From Planctomycetota bacterium (GTDB lineage: Bacteria; Planctomycetota; Phycisphaerae; UBA1845), in assembly GCA_016208685.1 (NCBI GenBank), contig JACQXM010000018.1:60392-124391 (forward strand): 64,000 nt of DNA, given 5' to 3'. The notes under the pieces are model-generated. The model ran no database searches and was not told where the DNA came from. It saw only the letters and a program-made list of their open reading frames with translations. Both the position numbers and the translations under genes were made by a program. This document shows, in pieces, positions 53,053 to 61,669 of the stretch (within the stretch, counting starts at the first letter, position 1; every line of letters starts with the position of its first letter).

Positions 53053-53295
53053 ATGGCCGACCGTGAGGAGCGTCTGATCAGGCGAATCCAGCGGGAACTG
53101 CAATCGTTGCCGGCGGGCGGCACGCCACGATCCCTGGCTCCCGACGAGGCGGCGGAGCTGGAATCGCGAGTTCGCCGACTGCGAGATCTCGGCCGCGCGT
53201 GGGCGCACGTGCGGCTCTCGCGGTATATCACGTTGCGAAACGTGATCGGTACTCCCGACCGCGTTAGGGGCGGCTTTGTCACCACGGACGCGTGA
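53053..53295 (+). CDS. Small hypothetical protein between mraZ and rsmH
   Basis: An 80-residue, strongly charged, helical product (EERLIRRIQRELQSL; DEAAELESRVRRLRDLGRAW), ending LRNVIGTPDRVRGGFVTTDA. The ATG lacks a strong ribosome site (GGCGGGCGCAAGCG precedes it). It lies 38 bp before rsmH in the same direction. No membrane helix, so it is not an FtsL candidate. It may be a real small gene of this lineage; I recognise no family. Confidence 0.45.
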   Translation: MADREERLIRRIQRELQSLPAGGTPRSLAPDEAAELESRVRRLRDLGRAWAHVRLSRYITLRNVIGTPDRVRGGFVTTDA

Positions 53296-53333
53296 CGTCC
53301 CCCCTGACCTGTTGGTGAAACGGACTTACGGCA

Positions 53334-54248
53334 GTGACAGACGAGGCGGTGGGGCACACCCCGGTGCTTCCGCGTGAGGTGTGCGCGCTGTTGTCGGTCC
53401 GCCCCGGGGAGGTGGTCGTCGACGCCACCGTGGGGCTGGGCGGGCACGCCCGACTTATCGCCGGGGCGCTGGGGCCCGCGGGAACGCTGATCGGGCTGGA
53501 CGTCGACCCCGCGAACCTGCAACAGGCCGGGCAGCGGCTCGCAGGGTGCGGCTGCCGCCTGGAGCTCTGTCACGCCAACTTCGCTGAACTCTCCTCGGTG
53601 CTTATGTCGCGGGGCATTTCCCGCGTCGATGTGCTGCTGGCGGATCTGGGCGTCAGTTCCACGCAACTGGACGAAGGCGCGCGGGGTTTCTCGTTCCTTC
53701 ATGACGGACCGCTCGATATGAGGATGGACCCGCGCCTTTCCGCCAGCGCCGCGGACCTGGTGAACCGGCTGCGCGACCGTGAATTGGGGGACATCCTCTA
53801 TTACAACGCCCAGGAGATCGCCGGCCGGCGGATCGCGGATGCCATCTGTGCCGCGCGGCGCGACGGGCGGATCACCACTACCGGCCGGCTGGCGCAGATC
53901 GTGTGCAGCGCCGTGGGGATGGACCCGACGTCGCGGAAGTCCAAGAGCCACCCCGCCACCCGAACGTTCCTGGCGTTGCGCATGGCGGTGAACGAGGAAA
54001 TTCCCAACCTCGAGGCGCTGCTGCGGCAGGCGCCGGATCTGCTGCGTCCCGGAGGACGCATCGGTGTCATCGCCTTCCACAGTGTTGAGGACAAGGTGGT
54101 CAAGGCTGATTTCCGCCGGCGAAAAAGTGAAGGCATTTATCGCATCGTGACGAAAAAACCGATCGTGGCCGGCGATGCGGAACGCCGCGCGAATCCACGA
54201 TCACGTAGCGCCAAGTTCCGGGTTGCCGAGCGGTTACCCGAGGCTTAA
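53334..54248 (+). CDS. rsmH: 16S rRNA (cytosine(1402)-N(4))-methyltransferase RsmH (MraW)
   Basis: A 304-residue SAM-dependent methyltransferase modifying C1402 in the 16S decoding centre. Typical segments are HTPVLPREVCALL, VVDATVGLGGHARLI, GLDVDPANLQQA, LLADLGVSSTQLDEGARGFSF, GPLDMRMDP, SHPATRTFLALRMAVNEE and VIAFHSVEDKVVK. The GTG start at 53334 precedes the family N-terminus directly. The last residues NPRSRSAKFRVAERL are also standard. It is the second conserved gene of the dcw cluster. Confidence 0.96.
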   Translation: MTDEAVGHTPVLPREVCALLSVRPGEVVVDATVGLGGHARLIAGALGPAGTLIGLDVDPANLQQAGQRLAGCGCRLELCHANFAELSSVLMSRGISRVDVLLADLGVSSTQLDEGARGFSFLHDGPLDMRMDPRLSASAADLVNRLRDRELGDILYYNAQEIAGRRIADAICAARRDGRITTTGRLAQIVCSAVGMDPTSRKSKSHPATRTFLALRMAVNEEIPNLEALLRQAPDLLRPGGRIGVIAFHSVEDKVVKADFRRRKSEGIYRIVTKKPIVAGDAERRANPRSRSAKFRVAERLPEA

Positions 54249-54305
54249 GATCGCCGCGAGCGTCTGGCGCGACGCTTTCCGTCACGCGCGTGGGAGAGGC
54301 CAGGG

Positions 54306-55349
54306 ATGGCGAGGGAAACCAAGGTCGGACTGCTCGCCGGTTTGGCGTTCATCATCTGCTTCGCCATCATTCTCGCCAACCGCGGGCGGCAGGACATGCT
54401 GTCACAACAACTGCCGGTGATGGCGGACCGCGGCGGGGGATCACGTGCGCCGGGCATGCCGGGCAGCGGCACCCCCACGGCCGCGCCCACTCACGTCCCG
54501 CCCCGCGTGGATCGCGAACTCACCGTCCCGGGCAACACCACTAGCGCGCCGGCCGCGGTGCCGTCCGGTGCCGCTCCCGCCGACGGCGGACCGGCGACGA
54601 GCGCCGGCGGCCAGCCGCGGTACACGGACGCCGCGGAGCGGGTTCGACTCCTGGAACAGAAGCTCAATGAGTTGACGGCGGGCGCTTCGACCCGTCCGGC
54701 TCCGGCCCCCGCCGCGGGGAGCCCCACCGCTTCCGAGCCGGCGGTCACGTTAACGGCGTCGCCCACGGCATCGGGAACAACAGCGCGACCGGCGGCCATC
54801 GCACCGCGGCGACATACTGTGACCGCCGGTGACACGTTGTCGAAGATCGCAGCGCAGCACTATGGCAGCCGATCCAACGTCTACGTGAACGCCATCTTTG
54901 ACGCCAATCACACCCTCCTCCCGGATCGCAACGCGCTGCGCGTGGGGATGGAGCTGGTGTTGCCGGACTTAAACGACGCAACGTCGACAACCGCGGCGGA
55001 TGCGGAACCGCCGCCACCGTCCCCCTCCACCCCGGAGGGGAAGCCGGCACTGTTGCCCGCCAAACCTGGAGGGAAGAAGGGCCGGGCATCCAATGCCCCC
55101 GCGGCGCCCGATCCCCATCCTTCCACCACCTCGGCCTCGAACACGCCACCAACGTTCCGCTGGTACCAGGTGAAGAAGAACGATCGATACCTGAGCATCG
55201 CCCGCGAGCAGCTTGGCCGTGAGGACCGCTGGAAAGAAATCTACGAGTTGAACAAGGATCGCTTCCCGCAGGCGGGGCAGATTCGCGAGGGCGTGAGGAT
55301 CAAACTCCCCGCGACGCGGATGGCGGAGAACCGGGAGCGCCGCCGTTGA
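54306..55349 (+). CDS. LysM-domain protein in the dcw cluster
   Basis: A 347-residue protein with one N-terminal membrane helix (VGLLAGLAFIICFAIILA), a long Pro/Ala/Thr-rich periplasmic linker, a LysM domain at about 165-220 (RRHTVTAGDTLSKIAAQHYG), a second Pro-rich linker, and a second, more divergent LysM near the C-terminus (YQVKKNDRYLSIAREQLG, then WKEIYELNKDRFP). LysM domains bind peptidoglycan glycan chains, so it likely ties the inner membrane to the wall at the division site. It sits between rsmH and the FtsL-like gene, and its stop overlaps the next start (TTGA at 55346). This position is unusual outside this group. ATG 54306 has GAGAGG upstream. Confidence 0.85.
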   Translation: MARETKVGLLAGLAFIICFAIILANRGRQDMLSQQLPVMADRGGGSRAPGMPGSGTPTAAPTHVPPRVDRELTVPGNTTSAPAAVPSGAAPADGGPATSAGGQPRYTDAAERVRLLEQKLNELTAGASTRPAPAPAAGSPTASEPAVTLTASPTASGTTARPAAIAPRRHTVTAGDTLSKIAAQHYGSRSNVYVNAIFDANHTLLPDRNALRVGMELVLPDLNDATSTTAADAEPPPPSPSTPEGKPALLPAKPGGKKGRASNAPAAPDPHPSTTSASNTPPTFRWYQVKKNDRYLSIAREQLGREDRWKEIYELNKDRFPQAGQIREGVRIKLPATRMAENRERRR

Positions 55350-55642
55350 CCGCGTTTCGCGTGTGTGTCCTGTTCGCGGCGCTGGCACTGCTGGCGCTGG
55401 CGGTGGTCTACCTGCGGACGGAGCAGACGCGCAGCGCGGCGCGCACGTTGAAGCTGGAGTCGCGCTGGGTGGAGCTGCGCCGCGAGCTATGGCAGGCGCA
55501 AACGGGCGTGGCGCGGCTTCAAGCCCCGGAGCAGGTGCATGATCGTCTGGGATGGTTTCAGAGCGATCTGGTGCCTCCCGCCGTCGTCGCCCAGTCTGCG
55601 ACCGGCCCTCGGCCCAAACGTCTAGCCTCCAGCCAACCGTGA
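55346..55642 (+). CDS. FtsL-like division protein
   Basis: A 98-residue bitopic protein: a short N-terminus, one membrane helix (VCVLFAALALLALAVVYL), then a coiled-coil-like stretch (RTLKLESRWVELRRELWQAQ) and a loose tail. FtsL proteins are poorly conserved in sequence and are recognised by size, topology and position between rsmH and ftsI; all three fit here. FtsL forms the FtsQLB complex that activates FtsW-FtsI septal synthesis. TTG 55346 overlaps the LysM gene stop. Assignment is from context. Confidence 0.7.
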   Translation: MTAFRVCVLFAALALLALAVVYLRTEQTRSAARTLKLESRWVELRRELWQAQTGVARLQAPEQVHDRLGWFQSDLVPPAVVAQSATGPRPKRLASSQP

Positions 55643-55655
55643 GGGCGTCAACACC

Positions 55656-57419
55656 ATGTCACTCGGCGGCGGCTTGATCGACCTGCGTCAGCGACGGTTG
55701 GCCGCCTTCGTCCTTGTCGTGCTCATGTTTCTCCTCCTGGGGCTGGGCGGGCGCCTGGTGTACATCAACAGCGTGATGCGCCCCCGTCTGGTCAACCTGG
55801 CGCGGCAGCAGCAGGAGGGCAGCACCGTGATACCGGCGCGGCGCGGGATGATCCTCGACGGCCGCGGACGCGTGGCGGCTGTCAGCCGGCGGATGTCCGA
55901 CGTCTTCATCGATCCGGCACAGGCCACCGATCTGAATACCCTGGTGCATGAACTCGCCGTCCGTTTGAACGAGTCGCCCGACGCGCTGCTCGCCGCGGTT
56001 CGCCGCCGCCCGAACTCGCGCTACGTGGTGGTTGCCAGCCGGGTGGACGAGACCACGGAGGAGGCAATCCGCGCCTTGAAGAATCCCGCCGTGGGGCTTG
56101 CCGATACTCCGGTCCGCACCTTTCCCCTGGGGGAGTCGCTGGCCCACGTCACGGGGTGGACGGGTCGAGACGGGCACGGCATGGAGGGCATCGAGCTGGC
56201 GTACGAGAAGCACCTGGCCGGGCGCGACGGGCAGCGGTCGACCATTCGCGATTCCCGCCGTCGCGCGCTGTGGCGCGCCGAGGACGGCTTCACGCCGCCG
56301 GCTGACGGCGGGCATGTGGTGCTCACCATCGACGCCGAGATTCAGCGCATCGTCAACGAGGCCCTCGCCGAGGGCATCCGGAACTTCGAGGCGGAAAGCG
56401 GCGTGGGCGTGGTCATGTCGCCCACTACGGGCGAAGTGTTCGCCATGGCGTGCGTGCCGAGCTTCGATCCGCACGATCCATCGAAGGTGGACGCCGAGGT
56501 GCGCCGCAACCGCGTCGTGACCGACCCGGTGGAGCCGGGAAGCACCATCAAGGGGTTCATTGCCTGCGGAGCGCTGGAGGGCAAGCACCTTTCGCCGCAC
56601 GAGCTCATCGATTGCCACATGGGCACTTACCACACCGGCAGCCGCACCATCACCGACGTGCACCCCTACGGCATGATGAACCTCGCGGGGATCATCACCA
56701 AGAGCAGCAACATCGGCATGACCATCGTGGGCGAGCGCATGGGCAAGCACGCCCTGCACGACACGCTGCGGCGCTTCGGCTTCGGCACGCGGGCGGGAAT
56801 TGAGTGTCCCGGCGAGGACGCGGGATTGGTCTATCCCGTGCGGCACTGGTCGTCGCTGACGGCACAGTCGGTCTCGTTCGGTTACGAGGTGACCATGACG
56901 CCGCTTCAACTGGCGGCGGCCTTTTCCGCCATCGTCAACGACGGCGTGCTGATCAAGCCGCGCGTGGTGAAACAGTTGCTGGGTCCCGAGGGCGACGTAC
57001 TGGCCGCGTTCGACTCCCCCACCGTCGTTCGCCGCTCGGTGTCCTCCTCCGTGGCCCGCTACCTGGCGGACGAAGTCCTGGTGAGCGTGGTCGAGGAAGG
57101 CACGGGGCACGAGGCGAAAATCGAAGGGTATCGCGTGCTGGGTAAGACGGGGACCGCGAAGCTGACCTACAAGGACCGCAAGGGTTACGAGCCCCGCGCC
57201 TATCTCTCGACGTTCATCGGCGCCGCCCCGGCACGCGCGCCGGAGGTGGTCGTCCTGGTGATGATCCGTCGCCCGAACCCCGACATCGGGTATTATGGCG
57301 GCACGGTGTCGGCGCCGTCGGTGCGGCGAATCCTGGCGGAGACGCTGGCCTACTTGCAGGTTCCGCCGGAGGAATCGGTGGCGATGGTCGGGGCTCCGGC
57401 GCAGACCGCACCGCCCTGA
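55656..57419 (+). CDS. ftsI: Penicillin-binding protein 2/FtsI-type transpeptidase
   Basis: A 587-residue class B PBP that cross-links septal peptidoglycan. An N-terminal helix (AAFVLVVLMFLLLGLGGRL) anchors it; the pedestal has RRGMILDGRGRVAA. The transpeptidase domain has the nucleophile motif PGSTIKGF (Ser296-x-x-Lys), SSN at 350-352, and KTGTAK at 497. All active-site motifs are intact, so it should be penicillin sensitive. It starts 14 bp after the FtsL-like gene, and murE follows after 36 bp. Presence of a complete FtsI indicates this organism builds cross-linked peptidoglycan. Confidence 0.94.
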   Translation: MSLGGGLIDLRQRRLAAFVLVVLMFLLLGLGGRLVYINSVMRPRLVNLARQQQEGSTVIPARRGMILDGRGRVAAVSRRMSDVFIDPAQATDLNTLVHELAVRLNESPDALLAAVRRRPNSRYVVVASRVDETTEEAIRALKNPAVGLADTPVRTFPLGESLAHVTGWTGRDGHGMEGIELAYEKHLAGRDGQRSTIRDSRRRALWRAEDGFTPPADGGHVVLTIDAEIQRIVNEALAEGIRNFEAESGVGVVMSPTTGEVFAMACVPSFDPHDPSKVDAEVRRNRVVTDPVEPGSTIKGFIACGALEGKHLSPHELIDCHMGTYHTGSRTITDVHPYGMMNLAGIITKSSNIGMTIVGERMGKHALHDTLRRFGFGTRAGIECPGEDAGLVYPVRHWSSLTAQSVSFGYEVTMTPLQLAAAFSAIVNDGVLIKPRVVKQLLGPEGDVLAAFDSPTVVRRSVSSSVARYLADEVLVSVVEEGTGHEAKIEGYRVLGKTGTAKLTYKDRKGYEPRAYLSTFIGAAPARAPEVVVLVMIRRPNPDIGYYGGTVSAPSVRRILAETLAYLQVPPEESVAMVGAPAQTAPP

Positions 57420-57455
57420 CCGCCGTCACGTGGAAAGTACTCGGGTAGGCGAATC

Positions 57456-58997
57456 ATGCTCGGCGCAACCGAAGAGTCCTCGATTCGACCGCGGATGCTG
57501 GCGGACCTGCTCGCACGCGCCGGACTGGAAGTCCCGGCGGAAGTGCCGCCCGGTGTCGCGCTGACGTTGCTCACCGATGATTCGCGCAAGGCCCGGCCCG
57601 GGGCGTGCTTCGTGGCAGTTCGAGGCGCGGGCGTGGACGGGCACCAGTTCGTCGATGCCGCGGTTCGCAACGGGGCGACGACGGTGGTCGTCGAACATTC
57701 TGTGCCGCTGCCGCGCGGCGTGTTGGCCATCCCGGTGCGGGATTCGCGTTCGGCGCTGGCGCGTCTGGCCGCCGCCTTCCACGACCTGCGCGGCGGGAAC
57801 GACGGGGCCAACGGGCTTTCGCTCCTGGGCATCACCGGCACCAACGGCAAGACCACGGTAGCATGGATGCTTCGTTCCATCCTCAGCGCCGCTGGCGCCC
57901 GGCCGGCCCTGTTGGGAACGATCGAGTACGATCTGGTGGGCGAACGGCTGCGGGCGCCGCTCACCACGCCGGGGGCCGTGGAGCTTTGTCGTCACCTGGC
58001 CCGCGCCCGCGAGGCCGGCGCCACGCATGCGGTCATGGAAGTGTCTTCCCACGCCCTGGACCAGTGCCGCACCGATGGGCTACGGTTCTCGGCGGCGGTG
58101 TTCACCAACCTGACGGGCGATCACCTGGACTATCACCGCACGATGGAGGCCTATCGCGCCGCCAAGCGGCGGCTGTTTACCGGCCTTGGCGGCGAGGCTT
58201 TCGCGATCATCAACGCTGACGACCCCGCCGCGGCGTTCATGTCCGCGGATTTGCGCGCCAGGGTGGTATCCGTAGGCATGGACGCACGTGCTGCCGACGT
58301 ATCCGCGCACATGGCGAGGATGGGCCGCATGGGAAGTTCGTTCGTCCTTCGCGGACGGACCTTCGAGACCGAAATCCATTGTCGGCTGCCGGGCCGGCAC
58401 AACGTGCTCAACGCACTGTGCGCCGCGGCGGCGGCGGAGGCAATCGGCGTTTGTGCTGCCGCGGTCCGGACCGGCCTCGAACAGCTCAACGGGGTCCCGG
58501 GGCGGCTGCAACGGGTGGAACGCGACGGATGTCCGTTTTCGGTGCTGGTCGACTATGCCCATACCGATGACGCCCTGCGAAACGTGTTGCAGGCGGTTCG
58601 TCCCCTGACCACCGGACGCGTGCTGTGCGTCTTCGGCTGCGGGGGCGACCGCGACCGGAGCAAACGCCCGCGGATGGCCGCGGTGGTGGGGCAGCTCGCG
58701 GACGTGGCGGTGGTGACCAGCGACAACCCGCGTTCCGAGGATCCGCAGGCAATCATCGCCGAGATTCTCCGCGGGTTCGAGCCCGGCGGTGCGTGCCGGG
58801 TGCAGGTGGAGGCGGACCGCAAGCGGGCGATTGAGTTGGCGATCGGCGAGGCGCGCCCCGGCGACACCGTGCTCATCGCCGGAAAGGGTCACGAGGATTA
58901 TCAGTTGATCGGCGGAGCGGTGCTGGAGTTCGACGACGCAAGCGTCGCGCGCACCTGTCTGGAGGCCTCCGCCGCGGTCATGGAGGAGGTGGCATGA
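57456..58997 (+). CDS. murE: UDP-N-acetylmuramoyl-L-alanyl-D-glutamate--2,6-diaminopimelate ligase
   Basis: A 513-residue Mur ligase adding the third stem-peptide residue. The ATP loop is GITGTNGKTTVAWML; UDP-substrate contacts are in TTPGAVELC and MEVSSHALDQCR; VFTNLTGDHLDYHRTMEAY is the carbamylated-Lys/His region. The C-terminal domain has TSDNPRSEDP, the DNPR motif that marks meso-diaminopimelate specificity. So the wall is predicted to be DAP type. Its stop overlaps the murF start (ATGA at 58994). Confidence 0.95.
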   Translation: MLGATEESSIRPRMLADLLARAGLEVPAEVPPGVALTLLTDDSRKARPGACFVAVRGAGVDGHQFVDAAVRNGATTVVVEHSVPLPRGVLAIPVRDSRSALARLAAAFHDLRGGNDGANGLSLLGITGTNGKTTVAWMLRSILSAAGARPALLGTIEYDLVGERLRAPLTTPGAVELCRHLARAREAGATHAVMEVSSHALDQCRTDGLRFSAAVFTNLTGDHLDYHRTMEAYRAAKRRLFTGLGGEAFAIINADDPAAAFMSADLRARVVSVGMDARAADVSAHMARMGRMGSSFVLRGRTFETEIHCRLPGRHNVLNALCAAAAAEAIGVCAAAVRTGLEQLNGVPGRLQRVERDGCPFSVLVDYAHTDDALRNVLQAVRPLTTGRVLCVFGCGGDRDRSKRPRMAAVVGQLADVAVVTSDNPRSEDPQAIIAEILRGFEPGGACRVQVEADRKRAIELAIGEARPGDTVLIAGKGHEDYQLIGGAVLEFDDASVARTCLEASAAVMEEVA

Positions 58998-60427
58998 TTC
59001 ATCTTTCGCCGGCGCAGGCGGCGATGGGCCTGGGAGCGAGCATCCACGATGCCGAACCGCGCGGCGGGACGGCCGCTGGGGCGGCGACCACGCTGTTGCG
59101 CCGCGTTTGCATCGATTCGCGTGAGGTGCAACCGGGCGATCTGTTCGTGGCCGTTCCCGGCGCGCGTTTCGACGGACACGACTTCATCGAAGAGGCGGCG
59201 GCCAGGGGCGCCGTCGTCTGCGTGTGCCGTCGGCAGTGGTGGGAGAATCGCCGCGCCGCTCTGCCCCTGCCGGCGCTGGTGGTCGAGGACACCATCCGGG
59301 CCCTGGGGCAGCTAGCGGCGTATTACCGCCGCAGCGTCATGTCCACGGGCACGGTGGTGGTGGCCGTCACGGGCAGCAACGGAAAGACCACCACCAAGTA
59401 CATGATCGACCATGTGCTTAAGTCCGTGCTGCCCGGGCGCTGTTCCCCTAAGAGCTTCAACAACCACATCGGCGTGCCGCTCACGCTGCTTTCCGCCGAA
59501 CGCACCGACCGCTACCTGGTGGTGGAGGTAGGAACCAACGCGCCGGGAGAAATCGCGGCGCTGGCGGCGCTGGCCTCGCCCGACGTGGGCGTGGTGACTT
59601 CCATCGGCGAGGCCCACCTGGAAGGGCTGGGCAGCCTGAGCGGCGTGGCGGCGGAGAAATGTTCCCTGCTGGACCACGTTCGTCCGCTGGGCCTGGCGGT
59701 AGTGAACGTGGACCGGCCGGAAGTTTTGGCACCCCTGGCGCGAGCCATCGCCGCGCGGCTGGTGACCGTGGGGTTCGATCCCGCGGCGAAGCTGCGGGTG
59801 GCCAAGGCCCGCGCCGCGGTGGCCACCATGTCCTTCGAGCTCGATGGCCGGTTTCACGTGGAGCTGCCCATGCCCGGGGCGCACCACGCCACCAACGCCG
59901 CGGCGGCCTTCGCGGTATGCCGCTGGTTCGGGCTGGCGCCGGAGACCATCATCGAACGGCTGCGTTCGTTTGCACCGCCGGAAGGACGGACGCGGGTGCT
60001 GGAGTTCGCCGGACTGACGGTGATCGACGACGCCTACAACGCCAACCCGGCGAGCATGGCGGCGGCCGTGGCCTCCTTGCGGCAGGCGGCGCCGCGGCGC
60101 CGCGTGCTGGTGATGGGTGACATGCTGGAGCTGGGAGCGGACCACGCGGCGTTCCATGAGCGGGTGGTGCGCGAGGCACTGGCGGCGGACATCGAGGTGC
60201 TACTTGCCGTCGGCCCGCACGCCTCCGCCGCGGCACGTGTCTGCGAGCGATTTGCGGGGAGCACGCGGCTGGTGCTGTGCGAGGACGCGAGCGCCGCCGG
60301 GGCGGTGCTGCTGAGTCTGCTTTCGCCCGGCGACGTGGTGTGGATCAAAGGCTCGCGGGCGATGCGGCTGGACCGGGTGGTGGAAGACCTCAAAGCGCAC
60401 CGCGAGCCGAAGGCGGCCGTGGCCTAG
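58994..60427 (+). CDS. murF: UDP-N-acetylmuramoyl-tripeptide--D-alanyl-D-alanine ligase
   Basis: A 477-residue MurF completing the pentapeptide precursor with D-Ala-D-Ala in the cytosol. It has the N-terminal substrate domain (RRVCIDSREVQPGDLFVAVPG, split by its turn), the ATP loop AVTGSNGKTTTKYMI, PKSFNNHIGVPLTLL, and EVGTNAPGEIAAL, followed by SIGEAHLEGLGSL and DDAYNANPASM near residue 345. All are standard MurF signatures. It is translationally coupled to murE, and mraY follows after 62 bp. Confidence 0.95.
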   Translation: MIHLSPAQAAMGLGASIHDAEPRGGTAAGAATTLLRRVCIDSREVQPGDLFVAVPGARFDGHDFIEEAAARGAVVCVCRRQWWENRRAALPLPALVVEDTIRALGQLAAYYRRSVMSTGTVVVAVTGSNGKTTTKYMIDHVLKSVLPGRCSPKSFNNHIGVPLTLLSAERTDRYLVVEVGTNAPGEIAALAALASPDVGVVTSIGEAHLEGLGSLSGVAAEKCSLLDHVRPLGLAVVNVDRPEVLAPLARAIAARLVTVGFDPAAKLRVAKARAAVATMSFELDGRFHVELPMPGAHHATNAAAAFAVCRWFGLAPETIIERLRSFAPPEGRTRVLEFAGLTVIDDAYNANPASMAAAVASLRQAAPRRRVLVMGDMLELGADHAAFHERVVREALAADIEVLLAVGPHASAAARVCERFAGSTRLVLCEDASAAGAVLLSLLSPGDVVWIKGSRAMRLDRVVEDLKAHREPKAAVA

Positions 60428-60489
60428 GATCGTGCCGGGGGCGGCGCGCGCGACGACGATCGACACCAGGAAAGGGGATTCGACGGGAA

Positions 60490-61632
60490 GTGCTGTATCT
60501 TCTGCTGGGCAAACTGTTCGAGGGTCAGCACTACGCCTATGAGAACCCGTTGTTCCGGGGTACGTGCGCGGCGCTGTTCTGCTTTGTGCTGATGGTGCTA
60601 CTGCTCCCGCGCGGCATCCGGCGTCTGGTGCAGTGGAAGATCGGCGACCTGCCGGAGTTCGATCACGCCTCGCTGAACGAGCTGACGCGCGATAAGGCCA
60701 ACGTTCCCACGATGGGCGGCCTGATGATCCTGGGCAGCGTGGCGCTGACGATCCTGCTGCTCGCCGATGTCACCAGCTTCTACGTGCAGATGGGGCTGGT
60801 ATGCCTGGTGTGGCTGGTGTCGCTGGGGGCCATCGACGATTGGCTGAAGCTGACCCGCAAGCGGCACGGCGGGGCGCGCGACGGTCTGAAGATGTATCAG
60901 AAGCTGCTCTTCCAGATCGGGCTGGGCGTGGTACTGGGTTTCTACATCTACCAGCACGGGCGCCACAACATGGCGGTGCTGTATCCCCTCGCCGATCCGG
61001 CGGAGATTCCCGCGTACCGCATCCTGAGCGTGCCCTTCTACAAGGCCGGGCTCCACCTCGGAGCGCTGAGCTTCATGGTGCTGACCGTGTTGGTGATGGC
61101 CGGCACCTCCAACGCCGTGAACCTGACCGACGGCATGGACGGACTGGCGAGCGGGTGCGTGGCGATGTGCGCGCTGGTGTTCGTCATCCTCACCTACATC
61201 GTAGGAACCGAGGACCTGGCGCAGAAGCTGTTGTTGCCCTTCGTGCCGGGAAGCGGTGAGCTGGTGATCGTCTGCGGCGCGATTCTGGGTGCATCGCTGG
61301 GTTTTCTCTGGTACAATTGCCATCCGGCGCGGGTGATCATGGGCGACAGCGGTTCGCTCCCGCTCGGGGGGCTGATCGGCTATGTAGCGGTGGTGACGCG
61401 CCAGGAGCTGATGCTGCTGGTGGCGGGCGGCGTTTTCGTCATCGAGGCTCTTTCCGTCATCGCCCAGGTGGGCTACTACAAGTGGAGCGGCGGAAAGCGG
61501 CTGCTGCGCTGCGCGCCGATCCACCACCATTTCCACCTGGGCGGCTGGAGCGAGCCGCAGACGGTGGTGCGCTTCTGGCTGGTCAGCGCGCTGTTCGCCG
61601 GATTGGCGCTGGCGACCATCAAGCTGCGTTGA
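60490..61632 (+). CDS. mraY: Phospho-N-acetylmuramoyl-pentapeptide transferase
   Basis: A 380-residue polytopic enzyme making lipid I from UDP-MurNAc-pentapeptide and undecaprenyl phosphate. Signatures are KANVPTMGGLMIL, LGAIDDWLKLTRKR, NAVNLTDGMDGLASG, ARVIMGDSGSLPLGG and the His-rich loop CAPIHHHFHLGGWSE, with the catalytic Asp residues in DDW and DGMDG. About ten membrane helices are visible. GTG 60490 was chosen by the family N-terminus (LYLLLGKLFEG); a purine-rich AGGAAAGGGGA lies upstream. Confidence 0.96.
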   Translation: MLYLLLGKLFEGQHYAYENPLFRGTCAALFCFVLMVLLLPRGIRRLVQWKIGDLPEFDHASLNELTRDKANVPTMGGLMILGSVALTILLLADVTSFYVQMGLVCLVWLVSLGAIDDWLKLTRKRHGGARDGLKMYQKLLFQIGLGVVLGFYIYQHGRHNMAVLYPLADPAEIPAYRILSVPFYKAGLHLGALSFMVLTVLVMAGTSNAVNLTDGMDGLASGCVAMCALVFVILTYIVGTEDLAQKLLLPFVPGSGELVIVCGAILGASLGFLWYNCHPARVIMGDSGSLPLGGLIGYVAVVTRQELMLLVAGGVFVIEALSVIAQVGYYKWSGGKRLLRCAPIHHHFHLGGWSEPQTVVRFWLVSALFAGLALATIKLR

Positions 61633-61669
61633 CCGCCGGGCGGCGCGTGGGGATCACGGAGGATTCGTC

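Noticed and set aside
53053..53295. This small gene as ftsL
   Set aside because: It has no membrane helix and lies before rsmH; the gene at 55346 fits FtsL in topology and position.
55659..57110. 483-residue minus-strand frame
   Set aside because: Antisense shadow of ftsI, which has all three PBP motifs.
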